The notes below the pieces were generated by a model that made no database searches, had not been told where the DNA came from, and saw only the letters and a program-made list of their open reading frames with translations. Both the position numbers and the translations under genes were made by a program. Below are positions 19,350-29,176 of a DNA stretch of 64,000 bases, in pieces (position 1 is the first letter of the stretch; each line of letters starts with the position of its first letter). Source of the stretch: an uncultured candidatus Porisulfidus sp. (GTDB taxonomy: Bacteria > Pseudomonadota > Gammaproteobacteria > Poriferisulfidales > Poriferisulfidaceae); contig OY288106.1 in assembly GCA_958431155.1 (NCBI GenBank), forward strand, positions 1,509,888-1,573,887, written 5' to 3'.

Positions 19350-20180
19350 GTGGAGCGCTATGCCGTCATCGGGGACCCGGTCACGCACAGCCTGTCGCCG
19401 GTGATCCATGCCTGGTTTGCGGCGCAGACCGGCAAGGAGATTCACTACCGGCAATTGAATGTTGCGGCGGCCGATTTCGAGGTTGCGGTGCGGGAGTTTC
19501 GGCAGGCGGGCGGGTGCGGCCTCAACGTGACCGTGCCGCACAAGGAAGCGGCGCTAGGCTTGGCGGAACGGATCATGCCACACGCCCGTGCGGCGGGCGC
19601 GGCGAACTGGCTCTCTTTCGGAGAGGATGCCGTCGTCGCTGGCAATACGGACGGCAGCGGCCTGGTTCGCGACCTCACCGAAACGCTGGACCTGGACCTG
19701 TCCGGCATGCGGATCCTGCTGCTGGGCGCGGGCGGCGCGGCGCGCGGCATTCTGGGTCCTTTGTTGACGTGCGCCCCGCAATACCTCACCGTGGCCAACC
19801 GCACCCCTGAACGTGCGCACGCATTGGTCGCGTCGTACGATGCCTCTGCTAACCTGGCGGCATGCGGATTGGAGGATTTGGGCGATACATCCTTCGACCT
19901 GATCCTCAACGCCACGGCGGCGGGATTGTCGGATTCGCCGATGAGTTTGCCGGCTTCAATCCTGGATGCGGAGCGGACGGTCTGCTACGACTTGATGTAC
20001 GGCGCCGACACGGCATTTCTGGCTTGGGCCCGGCAGACGGATTGCACCCGCGTCTGCGACGGGCTTGGGATGCTGGTGGAGCAGGCGGCGGAAAGTTTCG
20101 AGTTGTGGCACGGCGTGCATCCCGACACTGGACCGGTGCGCGACCGTTTGCGTTCGGCGACTAAGCCCTGTACTGCCTGA
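19350..20180 (+). CDS. aroE: Shikimate dehydrogenase
   Basis: 276 residues from a GTG start 6 bases after hemB. AroE reduces 3-dehydroshikimate with NADPH in aromatic amino acid synthesis. YAVIGDPVTHSLSPVIH is the substrate-binding start, VTVPHKEAAL holds the catalytic Lys, GNTDGSG the Asp, and LLGAGGAARG is the NADP-binding glycine loop; TANRTP-like VANRTPERA selects NADPH. The last 20 bases overlap the convergent pyrE gene. Confidence 0.95.
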   Translation: MERYAVIGDPVTHSLSPVIHAWFAAQTGKEIHYRQLNVAAADFEVAVREFRQAGGCGLNVTVPHKEAALGLAERIMPHARAAGAANWLSFGEDAVVAGNTDGSGLVRDLTETLDLDLSGMRILLLGAGGAARGILGPLLTCAPQYLTVANRTPERAHALVASYDASANLAACGLEDLGDTSFDLILNATAAGLSDSPMSLPASILDAERTVCYDLMYGADTAFLAWARQTDCTRVCDGLGMLVEQAAESFELWHGVHPDTGPVRDRLRSATKPCTA

Positions 20181-20826
20181 GATAGTCCTCAATTTGCTCG
20201 TGATGCTGCTGATACTGTGGGACGTCTTTTAGGAACTGGTGGAAATCGCTGGCGCACGCAACCGAGATGACCGGAATTTCGCAATGTTCTTCAAGTTCTT
20301 GTGCTGCGGAGAGCTTTCCCTGCCCGCGCTCGCCTCGATCCATCAGGATGAGCAATCCGACGGGCGTGGCGCCGAGCGAGCGAATCAGGTCCACCGAGCC
20401 CCGGACCGTGATGCCGGACGAGATCACGTCGTCCACGAGAAGCACCCGGCCCTCGATCGGGGCGCCGAAGGTATGCCCCTGATCGCCATGATCCTTGACT
20501 TCTTTCCGGTCAAAGCCCACCGGCACGGTTCGGGCGTACAGGCGCTGGAAGGCGCAAGCGGCGGCGGTGGCCAGGGGAATGCCCTTGTACGCCGGGCCGA
20601 ACAGCATGTCGAACTGGATGTTGGCCTCGGCGGCGGCCTGGGCGTAAAACGTGCCGACCTGCTCCAGTGCCGCACCGTCGTTGAAGGCCCCGGCATTGAA
20701 GAAATACGGGCTCTTGCGGCCCGATTTCAATGTGAAATCTCCGAATTTGAGGCATTCATACTTGAGCGCAAGCTGCAGAAACGCGGCCCGATAGTCTGTT
20801 GGCGGGGTCGTGGAGGGGGGCGGCAT
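20161..20826 (-). CDS. pyrE: Orotate phosphoribosyltransferase
   Basis: 221 residues from ATG 20826; an in-frame TTG at 20853 would add nine. PyrE converts orotate plus PRPP to OMP in pyrimidine synthesis. KFGDFTLKSGRKSPYFFNAG is the family start, GPAYKGIPLA the substrate loop, and VLLVDDVISSGIT the PRPP-binding motif. The extra dozen residues before DYRAAF are Pro/Thr-rich and unlike relatives, so the exact start is soft; no convincing SD is seen. It is divergent from xth with only about 60 bases between. Confidence 0.95.
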   Translation of the reverse strand: MPPPSTTPPTDYRAAFLQLALKYECLKFGDFTLKSGRKSPYFFNAGAFNDGAALEQVGTFYAQAAAEANIQFDMLFGPAYKGIPLATAAACAFQRLYARTVPVGFDRKEVKDHGDQGHTFGAPIEGRVLLVDDVISSGITVRGSVDLIRSLGATPVGLLILMDRGERGQGKLSAAQELEEHCEIPVISVACASDFHQFLKDVPQYQQHHEQIEDYLRQYRA

Positions 20827-20885
20827 GCCGATGTGCGGGGATTTCGGCTCCAATTCTATCTGATGCGGCGGGGAGCTTGGCTGAC

Positions 20886-21653
20886 ATGCGCATAATCACG
20901 GTCAATGTGAACGGCATCCGCAGCGCCGAGCGCAAGGGTTTTTTTCGGTGGTTGGCCCGCCAGCGGGTGGACGTGGTCTGCCTGCAGGAACTCAAGGCCC
21001 ATCTGGATCAGATCGATACCCCGGCTTTCTACCCGAAGTCGTTCCATTGCTACTACCATCCGGCCGAACGCCCCGGCTACAGCGGCGTGGGTCTGTTCAC
21101 GCGGGATCGGCCGGATCGGGTCATCGAAGGGTTCGGTTCGGCGGAATTCGACCGGGAAGGCCGCTATCTTGAGGCCCGCTTCGGCCGCCTGTCGGTAATT
21201 TCCCTATATGCACCGTCCGGGTCTTCGAGCGATGAGCGCCAGCAGGCGAAATACCGGTTCATGGACGAATTCATGCTACACCTTCAGTCCCTGCGTCGCC
21301 GGCGTGCCATCATTTGCGGAGACTGGAACATCGCGCATCGAGCAATCGACCTGAAGAACTGGCGCTCTAACCAGAAGAATTCGGGTTTCCTGCCGGAAGA
21401 GCGTGCCTGGATGGACCAGGTATTCGGGAAGGGCGGATTCGTGGATGCCTTCCGAGAGGTTGATGCGAGACCCGAGCAGTACACGTGGTGGTCCAATCGC
21501 GGCCGGGCCTGGGACAAGAACGTGGGCTGGCGGATCGACTACCAGGTGGTGTCGCGAAACCTCGCGAACTGTGTCCGCCGCGTCCGCATCTACAAGGATC
21601 GACGGTTCTCCGACCACGCGCCGCTGATCATGGACTACGAGTTGCCTGAGTGA
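20886..21653 (+). CDS. xth: Exodeoxyribonuclease III
   Basis: 255 residues from ATG 20886. The AP endonuclease/3'-5' exonuclease signatures are all present: ITVNVNGIRSA with the metal Asn, CLQELKA with the metal Glu, YAPSG, CGDWNIAHRAIDLKN with catalytic Asp/Asn, and the C-terminal RIDYQVVS and SDHAPLIMDY with the catalytic His. It repairs abasic sites in DNA. The frame is open upstream, but that part overlaps pyrE and is not ExoIII-like. The AmpG-like transporter gene follows after 7 bases. Confidence 0.96.
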   Translation: MRIITVNVNGIRSAERKGFFRWLARQRVDVVCLQELKAHLDQIDTPAFYPKSFHCYYHPAERPGYSGVGLFTRDRPDRVIEGFGSAEFDREGRYLEARFGRLSVISLYAPSGSSSDERQQAKYRFMDEFMLHLQSLRRRRAIICGDWNIAHRAIDLKNWRSNQKNSGFLPEERAWMDQVFGKGGFVDAFREVDARPEQYTWWSNRGRAWDKNVGWRIDYQVVSRNLANCVRRVRIYKDRRFSDHAPLIMDYELPE

Positions 21654-21660
21654 GGGCGCG

Positions 21661-23016
21661 ATGGAAATCCGTACGCTGAGTTGGCGCGAGACTCTGGCCA
21701 TGTACCGGGACATCCGGATGGTGCGGATCCTTCTGATCGGCATGCTGAGCGGTCTGCCGCAGGTCGCGGTGCTGTCCATGATGACCCTGTGGCTGCAGGA
21801 AAGCGGTTTCAGCCGCACGGACATCGGCCTGTTCGGCCTGGTGCTGGTGGTATACGCGATCAATGTCGCGTGGGCTCCGATCGTGGATGCAGTACGCCTC
21901 CCGGGCCTGACCCGTTGGCTGGGTCCCCGGCGTTCCTGGATCGTTGCCATGCAGACGGTGATCGTCGTGTGCCTGGCGGCGCTGTCGCGCCTGGAGCCCG
22001 GAGGACAGCTTGAGTGGATCGCGATCTGGGCGGTGGTATTGGCGGCCGCCGGTGCGACCCAGGACGTCGCGATCGATGCCCTGCGAATCGAGCAGTTTCG
22101 CGAAGACGAACCGCGCAAGGTCGGCGGAGGCTCGGCAATGGCGACTTCGGGCTGGTGGGTCGGGTACGGATTGGGCGGGGGGCTCGCCCTGTGGCTGGTG
22201 GAGAGGATGCAGGATGCCGGTATCGAGCGAGCTTGGCAACATGGCTACTTGTGGCTGATCCTGCTGGTGGGGGTGTTGGTCGGGTTGTTTCTCTGGCTGG
22301 TGCCGGAGCCGGACCGTCCCCGGCGGGAAGCGGCCCGGCCCGCAGGCTGGGGACTTTACTTTCTGGAGATGTATGTGCATCCGGTCCGGAGTTTCGTGGT
22401 GCGCTACGGGGCGCAGCTCGCGGTCTTCCTGCTGCTGGCGATCTTCCTGTTCAAGGTGGGAGAGGCCTTCCTGGGGCGGATGTCGCTGGTGTTCTACACC
22501 GAAATCGGCTTCTCCAAGTCCGACATCGCGTTGTACTCCAAGGGTTACGGGGCCGTGGCCATCGCCATTTTCGCCGTGCTCGGAAGCCTGATCAACGCCC
22601 GCTATGGTCTGCTTCGCGGAATCATCATCGGTGGCGTGGCAATGGCGTTGACCAACCTCCTGTTTGCGCTGTTGGCCTGGTACCCGTCGTCGTGGCTGTT
22701 CGTGGTCGCCGTGATCGCCGACCAGTTCACCACGGCAATCTCCACGGTCGCCTTCGTCGCCTTCCTGTCGCAGTTGTGCGACCGGAACTGGACCGCCACT
22801 CAATATGCGGCGCTGGCATCTCTCGGGACACTGTCCCGGACCCTGCTCGCTGCCGGCAGCGGTGTCCTGATCGACGGGCTGGGCGGCGACTGGCCGCTGT
22901 TTTTCGTCATTACGACCCTGATGGTGGTGCCGAGCCTTCTGCTGATCGCAATGAACCGCCATCGACTGACTCCTTTCATGGAAGGCCGGTCAGTGGGTAG
23001 AATGGATAGCGGTTGA
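21661..23016 (+). CDS. AmpG-like major facilitator transporter
   Basis: 451 residues with about 12 hydrophobic helices, cytoplasmic-facing basic loops and MFS character. The opening segment (YRDIRMVRILLIGMLSGLPQ) and the block LAAAGATQDVAIDALRIEQ resemble the PAT/AmpG group, which imports anhydro-muropeptides for cell-wall recycling and can feed beta-lactamase induction. No ampC, ampD or ampR lies nearby. The gene follows xth closely and precedes phoU by 13 bases. A different peptidoglycan-fragment or acetyl-CoA-type PAT transporter cannot be excluded. Confidence 0.78.
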   Translation: MEIRTLSWRETLAMYRDIRMVRILLIGMLSGLPQVAVLSMMTLWLQESGFSRTDIGLFGLVLVVYAINVAWAPIVDAVRLPGLTRWLGPRRSWIVAMQTVIVVCLAALSRLEPGGQLEWIAIWAVVLAAAGATQDVAIDALRIEQFREDEPRKVGGGSAMATSGWWVGYGLGGGLALWLVERMQDAGIERAWQHGYLWLILLVGVLVGLFLWLVPEPDRPRREAARPAGWGLYFLEMYVHPVRSFVVRYGAQLAVFLLLAIFLFKVGEAFLGRMSLVFYTEIGFSKSDIALYSKGYGAVAIAIFAVLGSLINARYGLLRGIIIGGVAMALTNLLFALLAWYPSSWLFVVAVIADQFTTAISTVAFVAFLSQLCDRNWTATQYAALASLGTLSRTLLAAGSGVLIDGLGGDWPLFFVITTLMVVPSLLLIAMNRHRLTPFMEGRSVGRMDSG

Positions 23017-23029
23017 CACGATCGGAGAG

Positions 23030-23758
23030 ATGGCGGTGGAGCCGGAAGACGTAATCCAGCACTCGTCCAGCGAGTTTGCGCGGTTTCTGAAGAACGTACG
23101 GGGCCATGCCTTGGAGATGGGCGGGCTGGCGGAGCAGCATGTCGAGTCCGCGATTCAGGCGTTCCTCGAAGGGGACCAGAAACTGGCAAAGAAAATTTCC
23201 CGTGCGGACTTCAAGGTCAACGCGCTGGAAGTCAAGATCGACGAAGAATGCAGTGAATTCTTGGCGTTGCAGCATCCGGTCGCCATGGACCTGCGTACGG
23301 TGATCGCGGTGATCAAGGCCACCACGGATCTGGAGAGGGTCGGGGACGAGGCGGAGAAGATTGCGCGGCTGACGGCAAACCTGGATTACCAGGCGGTCCG
23401 GAAGCGGCACCTGCGCGCCGTGAAGCATATCGGGCGCCATGTTTTGGCCATGTTGCATAAGGCGCTTGATGCTTTCGCTCGTCTGGACACGGACTTGGCG
23501 CTGGAAGTTCTCAAGGAGGATCTCGAGGTCGATGAGGAGTACGAAGCCGGGATGCGCCAGATGATCACGTTCATGATGGAGGATCCGCATACCATTCGCC
23601 TGGTGCTGGAGGTCCTGTGGTGCGCGAAAGCGTTGGAGCGTATCGGCGACCATGCCGCCAACATCTGCGAGCACGTGCTGTACCAGGTCATCGGCAAGGA
23701 CCTGCGCCACGTCTCGATCGAGCAGGTAGAGCGGGAACTGGCAGACGCGCAGATCTGA
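23030..23758 (+). CDS. phoU: Phosphate signalling regulator PhoU
   Basis: 242 residues made of two three-helix PhoU repeats. Each repeat shows the metal-binding E/DxxxD pattern (EVKIDEECSEFLALQHPVAMDLR in repeat 1, WCAKALERIGDHAANICEHVLY in repeat 2). PhoU damps the Pho regulon by linking the Pst transporter to PhoR. No pst or phoBR gene is nearby, so this is a stand-alone phoU. ATG 23030 follows a GGAGAG ribosome site. Its stop is 21 bases from the convergent TonB receptor gene. Confidence 0.95.
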   Translation: MAVEPEDVIQHSSSEFARFLKNVRGHALEMGGLAEQHVESAIQAFLEGDQKLAKKISRADFKVNALEVKIDEECSEFLALQHPVAMDLRTVIAVIKATTDLERVGDEAEKIARLTANLDYQAVRKRHLRAVKHIGRHVLAMLHKALDAFARLDTDLALEVLKEDLEVDEEYEAGMRQMITFMMEDPHTIRLVLEVLWCAKALERIGDHAANICEHVLYQVIGKDLRHVSIEQVERELADAQI

Positions 23759-23779
23759 TTGGCACGACGCGACGTCGCG

Positions 23780-26700
23780 TCAGCTGCCAAAGACGTATTG
23801 AAAGCCCAGTTTGAACCGGCGACCCTTGGCATCATGGGTCAGGGGGTCGTATGCCGCCTCCCAGTCCACCAGCGGCGGGTCCTCGTCCGCGATATTGTGG
23901 ACAGTAAGCGTCAGCGTCGTGTTTCCGGCTGGCGGTTCCCAGCGTAGGCCGATGTCCAGAGTGACAAAACTGTCGATGTCTGGATAAAGGCTACCCGCCC
24001 TTTCATCGTCGTAGGCGGAGATGTAGTTCATGTAGATGCTGGTGGTCCAATTGCCTGAGGAGTAGCTGGCGAAGCCATGCCCTTTCAATCGCGGCAACGG
24101 CGGGATGTCAAAGTCGTTGGGATTGTTGTAGTACCCGGCTGCTTCAATCCGGTCCCTCAATTGGATCCCCCTGAAATTCATGGCGTCCACGTCGTATTCC
24201 AGGAGGTAAGTGCCGCCCAGCCCCCATGAGAAGAGGCCCTCCTGCGAGTCGTGACGGCCGCCGACATTGAAGTCCAGCCCGGACGTGCGGGTGGTCGGGC
24301 CGTTGATCATCTTCGTGCGGATTGCCTCGACCTGGCAGATGCTCTGGGCGGTGTGCCCGGTTCCCGCGGCACAGACGATGAGGTCATCCACGGGTGAGGC
24401 TGTTGCGGCTGTATCAAAGATGCGATTGCCATCTGCATCCTCCGTGTACCAGTTACTTGCGTAGGCCGAGACGATGGAGCCGTGGGGGGTTGCCGTGATG
24501 GGATCGTCGAAGATGTATTTCCAGTAGTCCAGTGTCAACTCCACCCCGCTGCCGAACTCTGCAAACATGCCGATGTTGTAAGTCAGCGCTTCTTCAGGGT
24601 CAAGGCCTTTGTCTCCGCGCACCTCGATTGGCTTGTAGGCGCCGGCGACCCATTCCTGCCTGTAGAAGGGATCTTCGTTCAGGTCGTCCACCGAGGGGGC
24701 GCGGAAGGTCGTCTGCACCGACCCGCGAAGGGTAATGGAGTCCGACACGTCCCAAAGCAAAGCAGCTTTCGGGTCGAACGTGCTGGACTCGTCGTGTTCC
24801 TCGTAGTGGGCGGCAAGCTGCATGCTCATCGTATCGCTGACATCGTAGGCCCACTCACCGAAGAACGAATGGGTCGTCTGGTGTGTGGAATAGGGGTAGT
24901 TCCCGACGGTGAAGCCGAACGTGCCGACCTGTCCGTCCGTAAACGCGATCGGGATTTCGCTGGGGTTGCCGTCGTCGTCAAGGTTCTTATTCTGTTCGGC
25001 ACAGTCCAATTCCTCGTCCGACGCGCTGGGGGCCTGGTCCTTGTTCACCCGGCATGGGTTGATGCTGAGGTCACCGACCCGGTTCGGTTTCGCCTCGGCT
25101 TCAAAGCGGCGGAATTGGTAACCGGCGGCAAAACTTCCCATATCCTCGCCCACATCCCCGGTCAGGGTGAGGTCGAACACGTACAGGTCCGCTTCGCTGT
25201 CCAGGGACACTTCGCTGCCGACCATCCAGTCGAGCAACTCCCGGCTGTTCGCCTGGCTCTCGTCGTAATAGGGGTTGGGGCGCGTGGAGAACTCGGCTCC
25301 GGGTTGTTCGGAGTATTGCAGCGCATCGCTGTAGGGGTTGTAGTACATGCAGTCGCCGACTCCGGGACTTTTGCCGCCGGGGTTGCCGAGCTTCAGGCCG
25401 GATTTCTTCGTGCGGTCCGGCAGCGCCTCCACGCCGCAGTCCGGGCCGCCGTAGCCGCGGTACGCGAGGAAGCGCCGGGTGACGTATTCTGCGGGCTGGT
25501 CCACGACGCCTTCGGAATGCGAGTAGGAGAAGCCCAGGTCGTATTCGTACAGGTTGTCACCGAACAGGCTGATTTCATCATTGACCGACGCCGACAGTCG
25601 CCAGGTCTCCGATTCCCGTTCCAAGAACCGTGCGGGGCCCGAATTTCCGACCGTCCGACCTATGAAGCCGAAACCTTCAGCCTGGTTGTCATCAAAGAGT
25701 GTGCGAAGGCTCTCGAAAGCGGGGTGGCCTGATGCAATGAAGTTGACCTCATCGATGTTCGCCCAAGCGGCCGGGGGGTAGGACGGCGTGTTGCGCCATT
25801 CGGGGATGTCCGCCTCGGAGTACATCGCCTCCAGGTGATAGATCATGCCGTCCTCGAACTCGCCGTTGAGCTCCGCGAAGATCCGGGTGTGATCCTGCTT
25901 CTCGATCAGGTTGTCGAATGGGCTGTAGCGGAATCGGCACGTAGTAAATGCTGGAGAAGATGAATCATGTCCGCCGAAATCCATGCATCCGGGGTCGTTT
26001 ATCGTGGGCCCGTCGACGCGAGTCTGCCCATTGACATCCAACTTATAGAAAGTTCCCGGATTGCCCACGCTGGACCAGCCGTTGGTCAGCCCATTGAACT
26101 CCCGCAGACCCCACTCGCGTTCCCCGGCCTGCAATCCCTGCCGTCGGTAGTGTTCCGCTGCGACCACCAGGTGCGCGTTTTCACCGACGTCGACACCCCA
26201 GATGCCCGCAACCGTGCTGTCGCCCGCATTCTCGAAGGAATCATACGAGGCGCTTAACTCGAAACCATCGAAATCCTTGCGCGTATGGAAGTTGACTACG
26301 CCGCCCATGGCATCCGAGCCGTAGATGGCGGCAGCCCCCTCTTTCAGGACATCGATGCGCTCAATCGCCACTTGGGGGATCGCGTTCACGTCCACGAAGC
26401 GGCCGCCAACCAAGCGCGCCGGGACATAGACCTGCCGACGGCCGTTGATCAGCACCAGTGTGCGCGAAGCGCCCAGCCCGCGAAGATTCACATTGGAGAC
26501 GGATTCGGCTAGGTTCTGGCCGGTGCCGTACCAACTGCTGTTCTCGCCGATGATGCCGTGGCTCGCACTCAAGTTTTTGAACAGATCGACCATGGAGGGC
26601 GAGCCCTGGAGTTCCAGCATGCCTCGGTCCATCGTGACGACCTGCATGGAGGCGTCGTTGGCGTCCTGCTTGATAAAGCTGCCTGTGACGGTAATCTCTT

Positions 26701-26872
26701 CCGTCCCGTTGCTTTCTTCAGGTTCTTCAGCATGCGCTGGGGCGAATGCCGCACAAAGCAAAAACCCTGCGACCACCCCGAGAGGCACAAGCCGACGCGG
26801 CGTCCGGCCTGAGCGGAAATCAAAAAGGGGTGAGCGGGTGCAGACTCGGTGTTTGGTTGGGCCCTTCGCCAT
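23780..26872 (-). CDS. Large TonB-dependent receptor
   Basis: 1030 residues from ATG 26872, preceded by GAGG; the frame runs on upstream to 26956 but the start with the SD and signal peptide (GVVAGFLLCAAFAPAHA) is preferred. The plug carries EEITVTGSFIK, SNVNLRGLGASRTLVLINGRR and the IERIDVLKEGAAAIYGSDAMGGVVN box. The barrel ends with an aromatic GFQYVFGS. Members of this long-barrel type are common in Xanthomonadales, Caulobacter and marine gammaproteobacteria and often import peptides or glycans, but the ligand cannot be assigned. Cys pairs within extracellular-loop-like segments (for example CGVEAL and GDCMYY) suggest disulfide-stabilised loops. It shares family features with the receptor at 41-44 kb. 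Confidence 0.88.
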   Translation of the reverse strand: MAKGPTKHRVCTRSPLFDFRSGRTPRRLVPLGVVAGFLLCAAFAPAHAEEPEESNGTEEITVTGSFIKQDANDASMQVVTMDRGMLELQGSPSMVDLFKNLSASHGIIGENSSWYGTGQNLAESVSNVNLRGLGASRTLVLINGRRQVYVPARLVGGRFVDVNAIPQVAIERIDVLKEGAAAIYGSDAMGGVVNFHTRKDFDGFELSASYDSFENAGDSTVAGIWGVDVGENAHLVVAAEHYRRQGLQAGEREWGLREFNGLTNGWSSVGNPGTFYKLDVNGQTRVDGPTINDPGCMDFGGHDSSSPAFTTCRFRYSPFDNLIEKQDHTRIFAELNGEFEDGMIYHLEAMYSEADIPEWRNTPSYPPAAWANIDEVNFIASGHPAFESLRTLFDDNQAEGFGFIGRTVGNSGPARFLERESETWRLSASVNDEISLFGDNLYEYDLGFSYSHSEGVVDQPAEYVTRRFLAYRGYGGPDCGVEALPDRTKKSGLKLGNPGGKSPGVGDCMYYNPYSDALQYSEQPGAEFSTRPNPYYDESQANSRELLDWMVGSEVSLDSEADLYVFDLTLTGDVGEDMGSFAAGYQFRRFEAEAKPNRVGDLSINPCRVNKDQAPSASDEELDCAEQNKNLDDDGNPSEIPIAFTDGQVGTFGFTVGNYPYSTHQTTHSFFGEWAYDVSDTMSMQLAAHYEEHDESSTFDPKAALLWDVSDSITLRGSVQTTFRAPSVDDLNEDPFYRQEWVAGAYKPIEVRGDKGLDPEEALTYNIGMFAEFGSGVELTLDYWKYIFDDPITATPHGSIVSAYASNWYTEDADGNRIFDTAATASPVDDLIVCAAGTGHTAQSICQVEAIRTKMINGPTTRTSGLDFNVGGRHDSQEGLFSWGLGGTYLLEYDVDAMNFRGIQLRDRIEAAGYYNNPNDFDIPPLPRLKGHGFASYSSGNWTTSIYMNYISAYDDERAGSLYPDIDSFVTLDIGLRWEPPAGNTTLTLTVHNIADEDPPLVDWEAAYDPLTHDAKGRRFKLGFQYVFGS

Positions 26873-27020
26873 CAGGTACCTCGCGATTGCGTCCCATTCC
26901 CCTCCATCATAGACCCGATGCCAACTGCCCACAATTGACGCGGTTCTGGAGACCATTTTTCATTGTCCGCCTCCCGGTCTCGGATGATCGGGGTTTCGGA
27001 ATAGGCGAACATCCTGAAAA

Positions 27021-27923
27021 TCAGGTCAGGAGAAACTCCAGCAATGCCTTCTGCGCGTGCAGTCGGTTTTCCGCTTCCTGCCACACCACGCTTTGGGGTC
27101 CGTCGATGACCTCGGCCGTCACTTCCTCGCCGCGGTGAGCCGGGAGGCAATGCATGAACAGGGCGTCCGGGGTGGCCCGGGCCATTAGTTCGGCATTAAC
27201 CTGATAGGGCTCGAACACCTGACACCGGTCGGAGTGCTCGTCTTCCTGACCCATGCTGGCCCAGACGTCGGTGACGACCAGCTGGGCGTCGGCAACGGCA
27301 ACACCCGGATCTTCATGCCACTGAACCTGGTCCGGAGCGCAGTTCAACCACTCCTCGCCGGGCGTGTAGTCGGCCGGGGTGGCGATGCGCAGGGAGAAGT
27401 CGAACTGCCGGGCCGCATTGACGTACGAGCGGCACATGTTGTTGCCGTCGCCCACGAACGCGACTTGGGTGCCTTGAATGCCGCCGCGCAATTCCCGCCA
27501 GGTCAGCAGGTCGGCCAGGAGCTGGCAGGGGTGCAGTCGATCGGTCAGGCCGTTGATCACCGGCACGGACGAGGCTTGGGCGTAGCTCTCCAGAGTCTCG
27601 TGCGCGTACGTGCGCACCATGATCGCGTCGACCATCGAGGAAAGAACCCGCGCCGCATCCTCGGCGGGTTCTCCGCGAGCCTGCTGCGTGGCGTCCGGGG
27701 ACAGGAACAGGGCACTGCCGCCGAGCTGGGCCATGCCCGCCTCGAACGACACCCGGGTCCGGGTCGAACTCTTGTCGAACACCATGGCCAGAGTCTTGCC
27801 GGCCAGCAGCCCCCAGTCGGTCCCGCTTTGGCGCATCTCCTTGAGTTCCACCGCCCGTTCGAGAATGCTGTCGAGCGTCGCCGGGCTCAGGTCCATCAGG
27901 CTCAGAAAGTGTTGTACGCTCAT
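27021..27923 (-). CDS. argF: Ornithine carbamoyltransferase
   Basis: 300 residues. It makes citrulline from ornithine and carbamoyl phosphate. [16 protein letters not shown] contains the STRTR carbamoyl-phosphate loop, HPCQLLADL the HPxQ motif, and [12 protein letters not shown] the ornithine/SMG-type catalytic Cys. Its ATG overlaps the argD stop by four bases, so argD-argF form an arginine operon read leftwards. A 64-base gap separates the stop from the end of the upstream-open receptor frame; I see no strong terminator there. Confidence 0.97.
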   Translation of the reverse strand: MSVQHFLSLMDLSPATLDSILERAVELKEMRQSGTDWGLLAGKTLAMVFDKSSTRTRVSFEAGMAQLGGSALFLSPDATQQARGEPAEDAARVLSSMVDAIMVRTYAHETLESYAQASSVPVINGLTDRLHPCQLLADLLTWRELRGGIQGTQVAFVGDGNNMCRSYVNAARQFDFSLRIATPADYTPGEEWLNCAPDQVQWHEDPGVAVADAQLVVTDVWASMGQEDEHSDRCQVFEPYQVNAELMARATPDALFMHCLPAHRGEEVTAEVIDGPQSVVWQEAENRLHAQKALLEFLLT

Positions 27924-29110
27924 GCCGTGCCTCCCGCGGCTTCCGCCAGAATGGGAATCAGGCGTTCACATAGCAGGTCGGCTTCCTCGTCGCTCATCAC
28001 CAGGGGAGGCAGAAGCCGTACCACCCGCTCTTGGGTCACGTTGATCAGCAGACGCGCTTGCAGTGCCCGCATGACCAGATCGGGGACGGGCTCGCCCAAC
28101 TCGATGCCGATCATCAGGCCTCGGCCGCGGATGGATTCAATGCCGGGCAGGTCCGCCAGCGCGGTGTGAAAGCGTTCCATCAGGGTATTTCCCAGTTGTT
28201 CTGCGCGTTCCGGCAGTTGTTCTTCCTCCAGGGCGTCGAGCACCGAAAGCCCCACCTGGCAGGCCAGGTGGCTGCCTCCGAACGTGGTGCCGTGCTGCCC
28301 GGCCGTCATGGCGGTCGCTGCAGCTCCCCGTGTCAGGCAGGCGCCAATAGGATAGCCATTGCCAAGTGCCTTGGCAAGCGTCACGGCATCCGGCAGGATG
28401 TCGGCGTGCTGGTAGGCGAACAGCCGTCCGGTCCGGCCCATTCCGGTCTGCACCTCGTCCAGGATCAGCAGCACGTCGTGCGCATCGCACAGCTTGCGCA
28501 AGCCGGCCAGATAGTCGTCGTCGATCGGACGGGCGCCGCCCTCGCCCTGGATGGGCTCGATCAGCACCGCCACCGCGTTCGGGTGCTGGGCCAGGGCGGC
28601 CTGCATCATGGGCAGGTCGTTGAAGCCGACCCGCACGAAGCCTTCGGCGTAAGGCGCGAATCCTTCGCGGACCCGGGCGCCGGAAGAGGCGCTCAGCGCC
28701 ATCAGGGTGCGCCCGTGGAATGCGCCCTCGACCACCAGCACTTCCGGGGATGCGATGTTTTTCCGGGCGCCGTGCAGCCGCGCGATCTTCAGTGCACACT
28801 CGTTCGCTTCCGCGCCGGAATTGCAGAAGAAAGCGCGTTCCATGCCGGAGGCCCCGGTTAGTCTGCGGGCCAGGGCCTCCTGGGGTCCGATTTGATAGAG
28901 GTTGGAGGTATGGACCAGGGTGCCCGCCTGTTCGCGCAGAGCGGCGGTCACGCCGGGATGGCAATGCCCCAGCGCACAGACAGCGATCCCTGCGACCGCA
29001 TCGAGGTATTCGTCGCCGTTTTCATCCCATAGCCGGCATCCCTGCCCGCGCACGAAGCGTACCGGGAGCCGGGCGTAGGTGGGAAGAAGGGCGGAATCGA
29101 TGTCAGACAT
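27920..29110 (-). CDS. argD: Acetylornithine aminotransferase
   Basis: 396 residues, class III PLP enzyme that converts N-acetylglutamate semialdehyde to N-acetylornithine, and often the succinyl-DAP step of lysine synthesis. [45 protein letters not shown] (PLP Asp) and [14 protein letters not shown] with the Schiff-base Lys are all present. It starts at 29110, just after a hairpin that probably ends the upstream puuD-like transcript, and overlaps argF by four bases. Confidence 0.96.
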   Translation of the reverse strand: MSDIDSALLPTYARLPVRFVRGQGCRLWDENGDEYLDAVAGIAVCALGHCHPGVTAALREQAGTLVHTSNLYQIGPQEALARRLTGASGMERAFFCNSGAEANECALKIARLHGARKNIASPEVLVVEGAFHGRTLMALSASSGARVREGFAPYAEGFVRVGFNDLPMMQAALAQHPNAVAVLIEPIQGEGGARPIDDDYLAGLRKLCDAHDVLLILDEVQTGMGRTGRLFAYQHADILPDAVTLAKALGNGYPIGACLTRGAAATAMTAGQHGTTFGGSHLACQVGLSVLDALEEEQLPERAEQLGNTLMERFHTALADLPGIESIRGRGLMIGIELGEPVPDLVMRALQARLLINVTQERVVRLLPPLVMSDEEADLLCERLIPILAEAAGGTA

Positions 29111-29122
29111 GAGCTTTAAGGC

Positions 29123-29145
29123 AAAACGGCAGCTCGAAGCTGCCG
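29123..29145 (-). terminator. Hairpin between the PuuD-like gene and argD
   Basis: CGGCAGCT at 29127-29134 pairs with AGCTGCCG at 29138-29145 around a 3-base loop. Read on the minus strand it is followed by TTTTGCC, a short T-run. It lies after the PuuD-like gene and before argD on the same strand, so it may separate two transcription units; the weak T-tract leaves room for read-through. Confidence 0.6.
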
Positions 29146-29176
29146 CCTTGCCCTCAACAGGGGGTGGTGCGAGGTA

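Noticed and set aside
23780-26956. Start of the second TonB receptor at 26956
   Set aside because: The upstream ATG lacks a ribosome site and places 28 non-signal residues before the signal peptide; ATG 26872 has GAGG.
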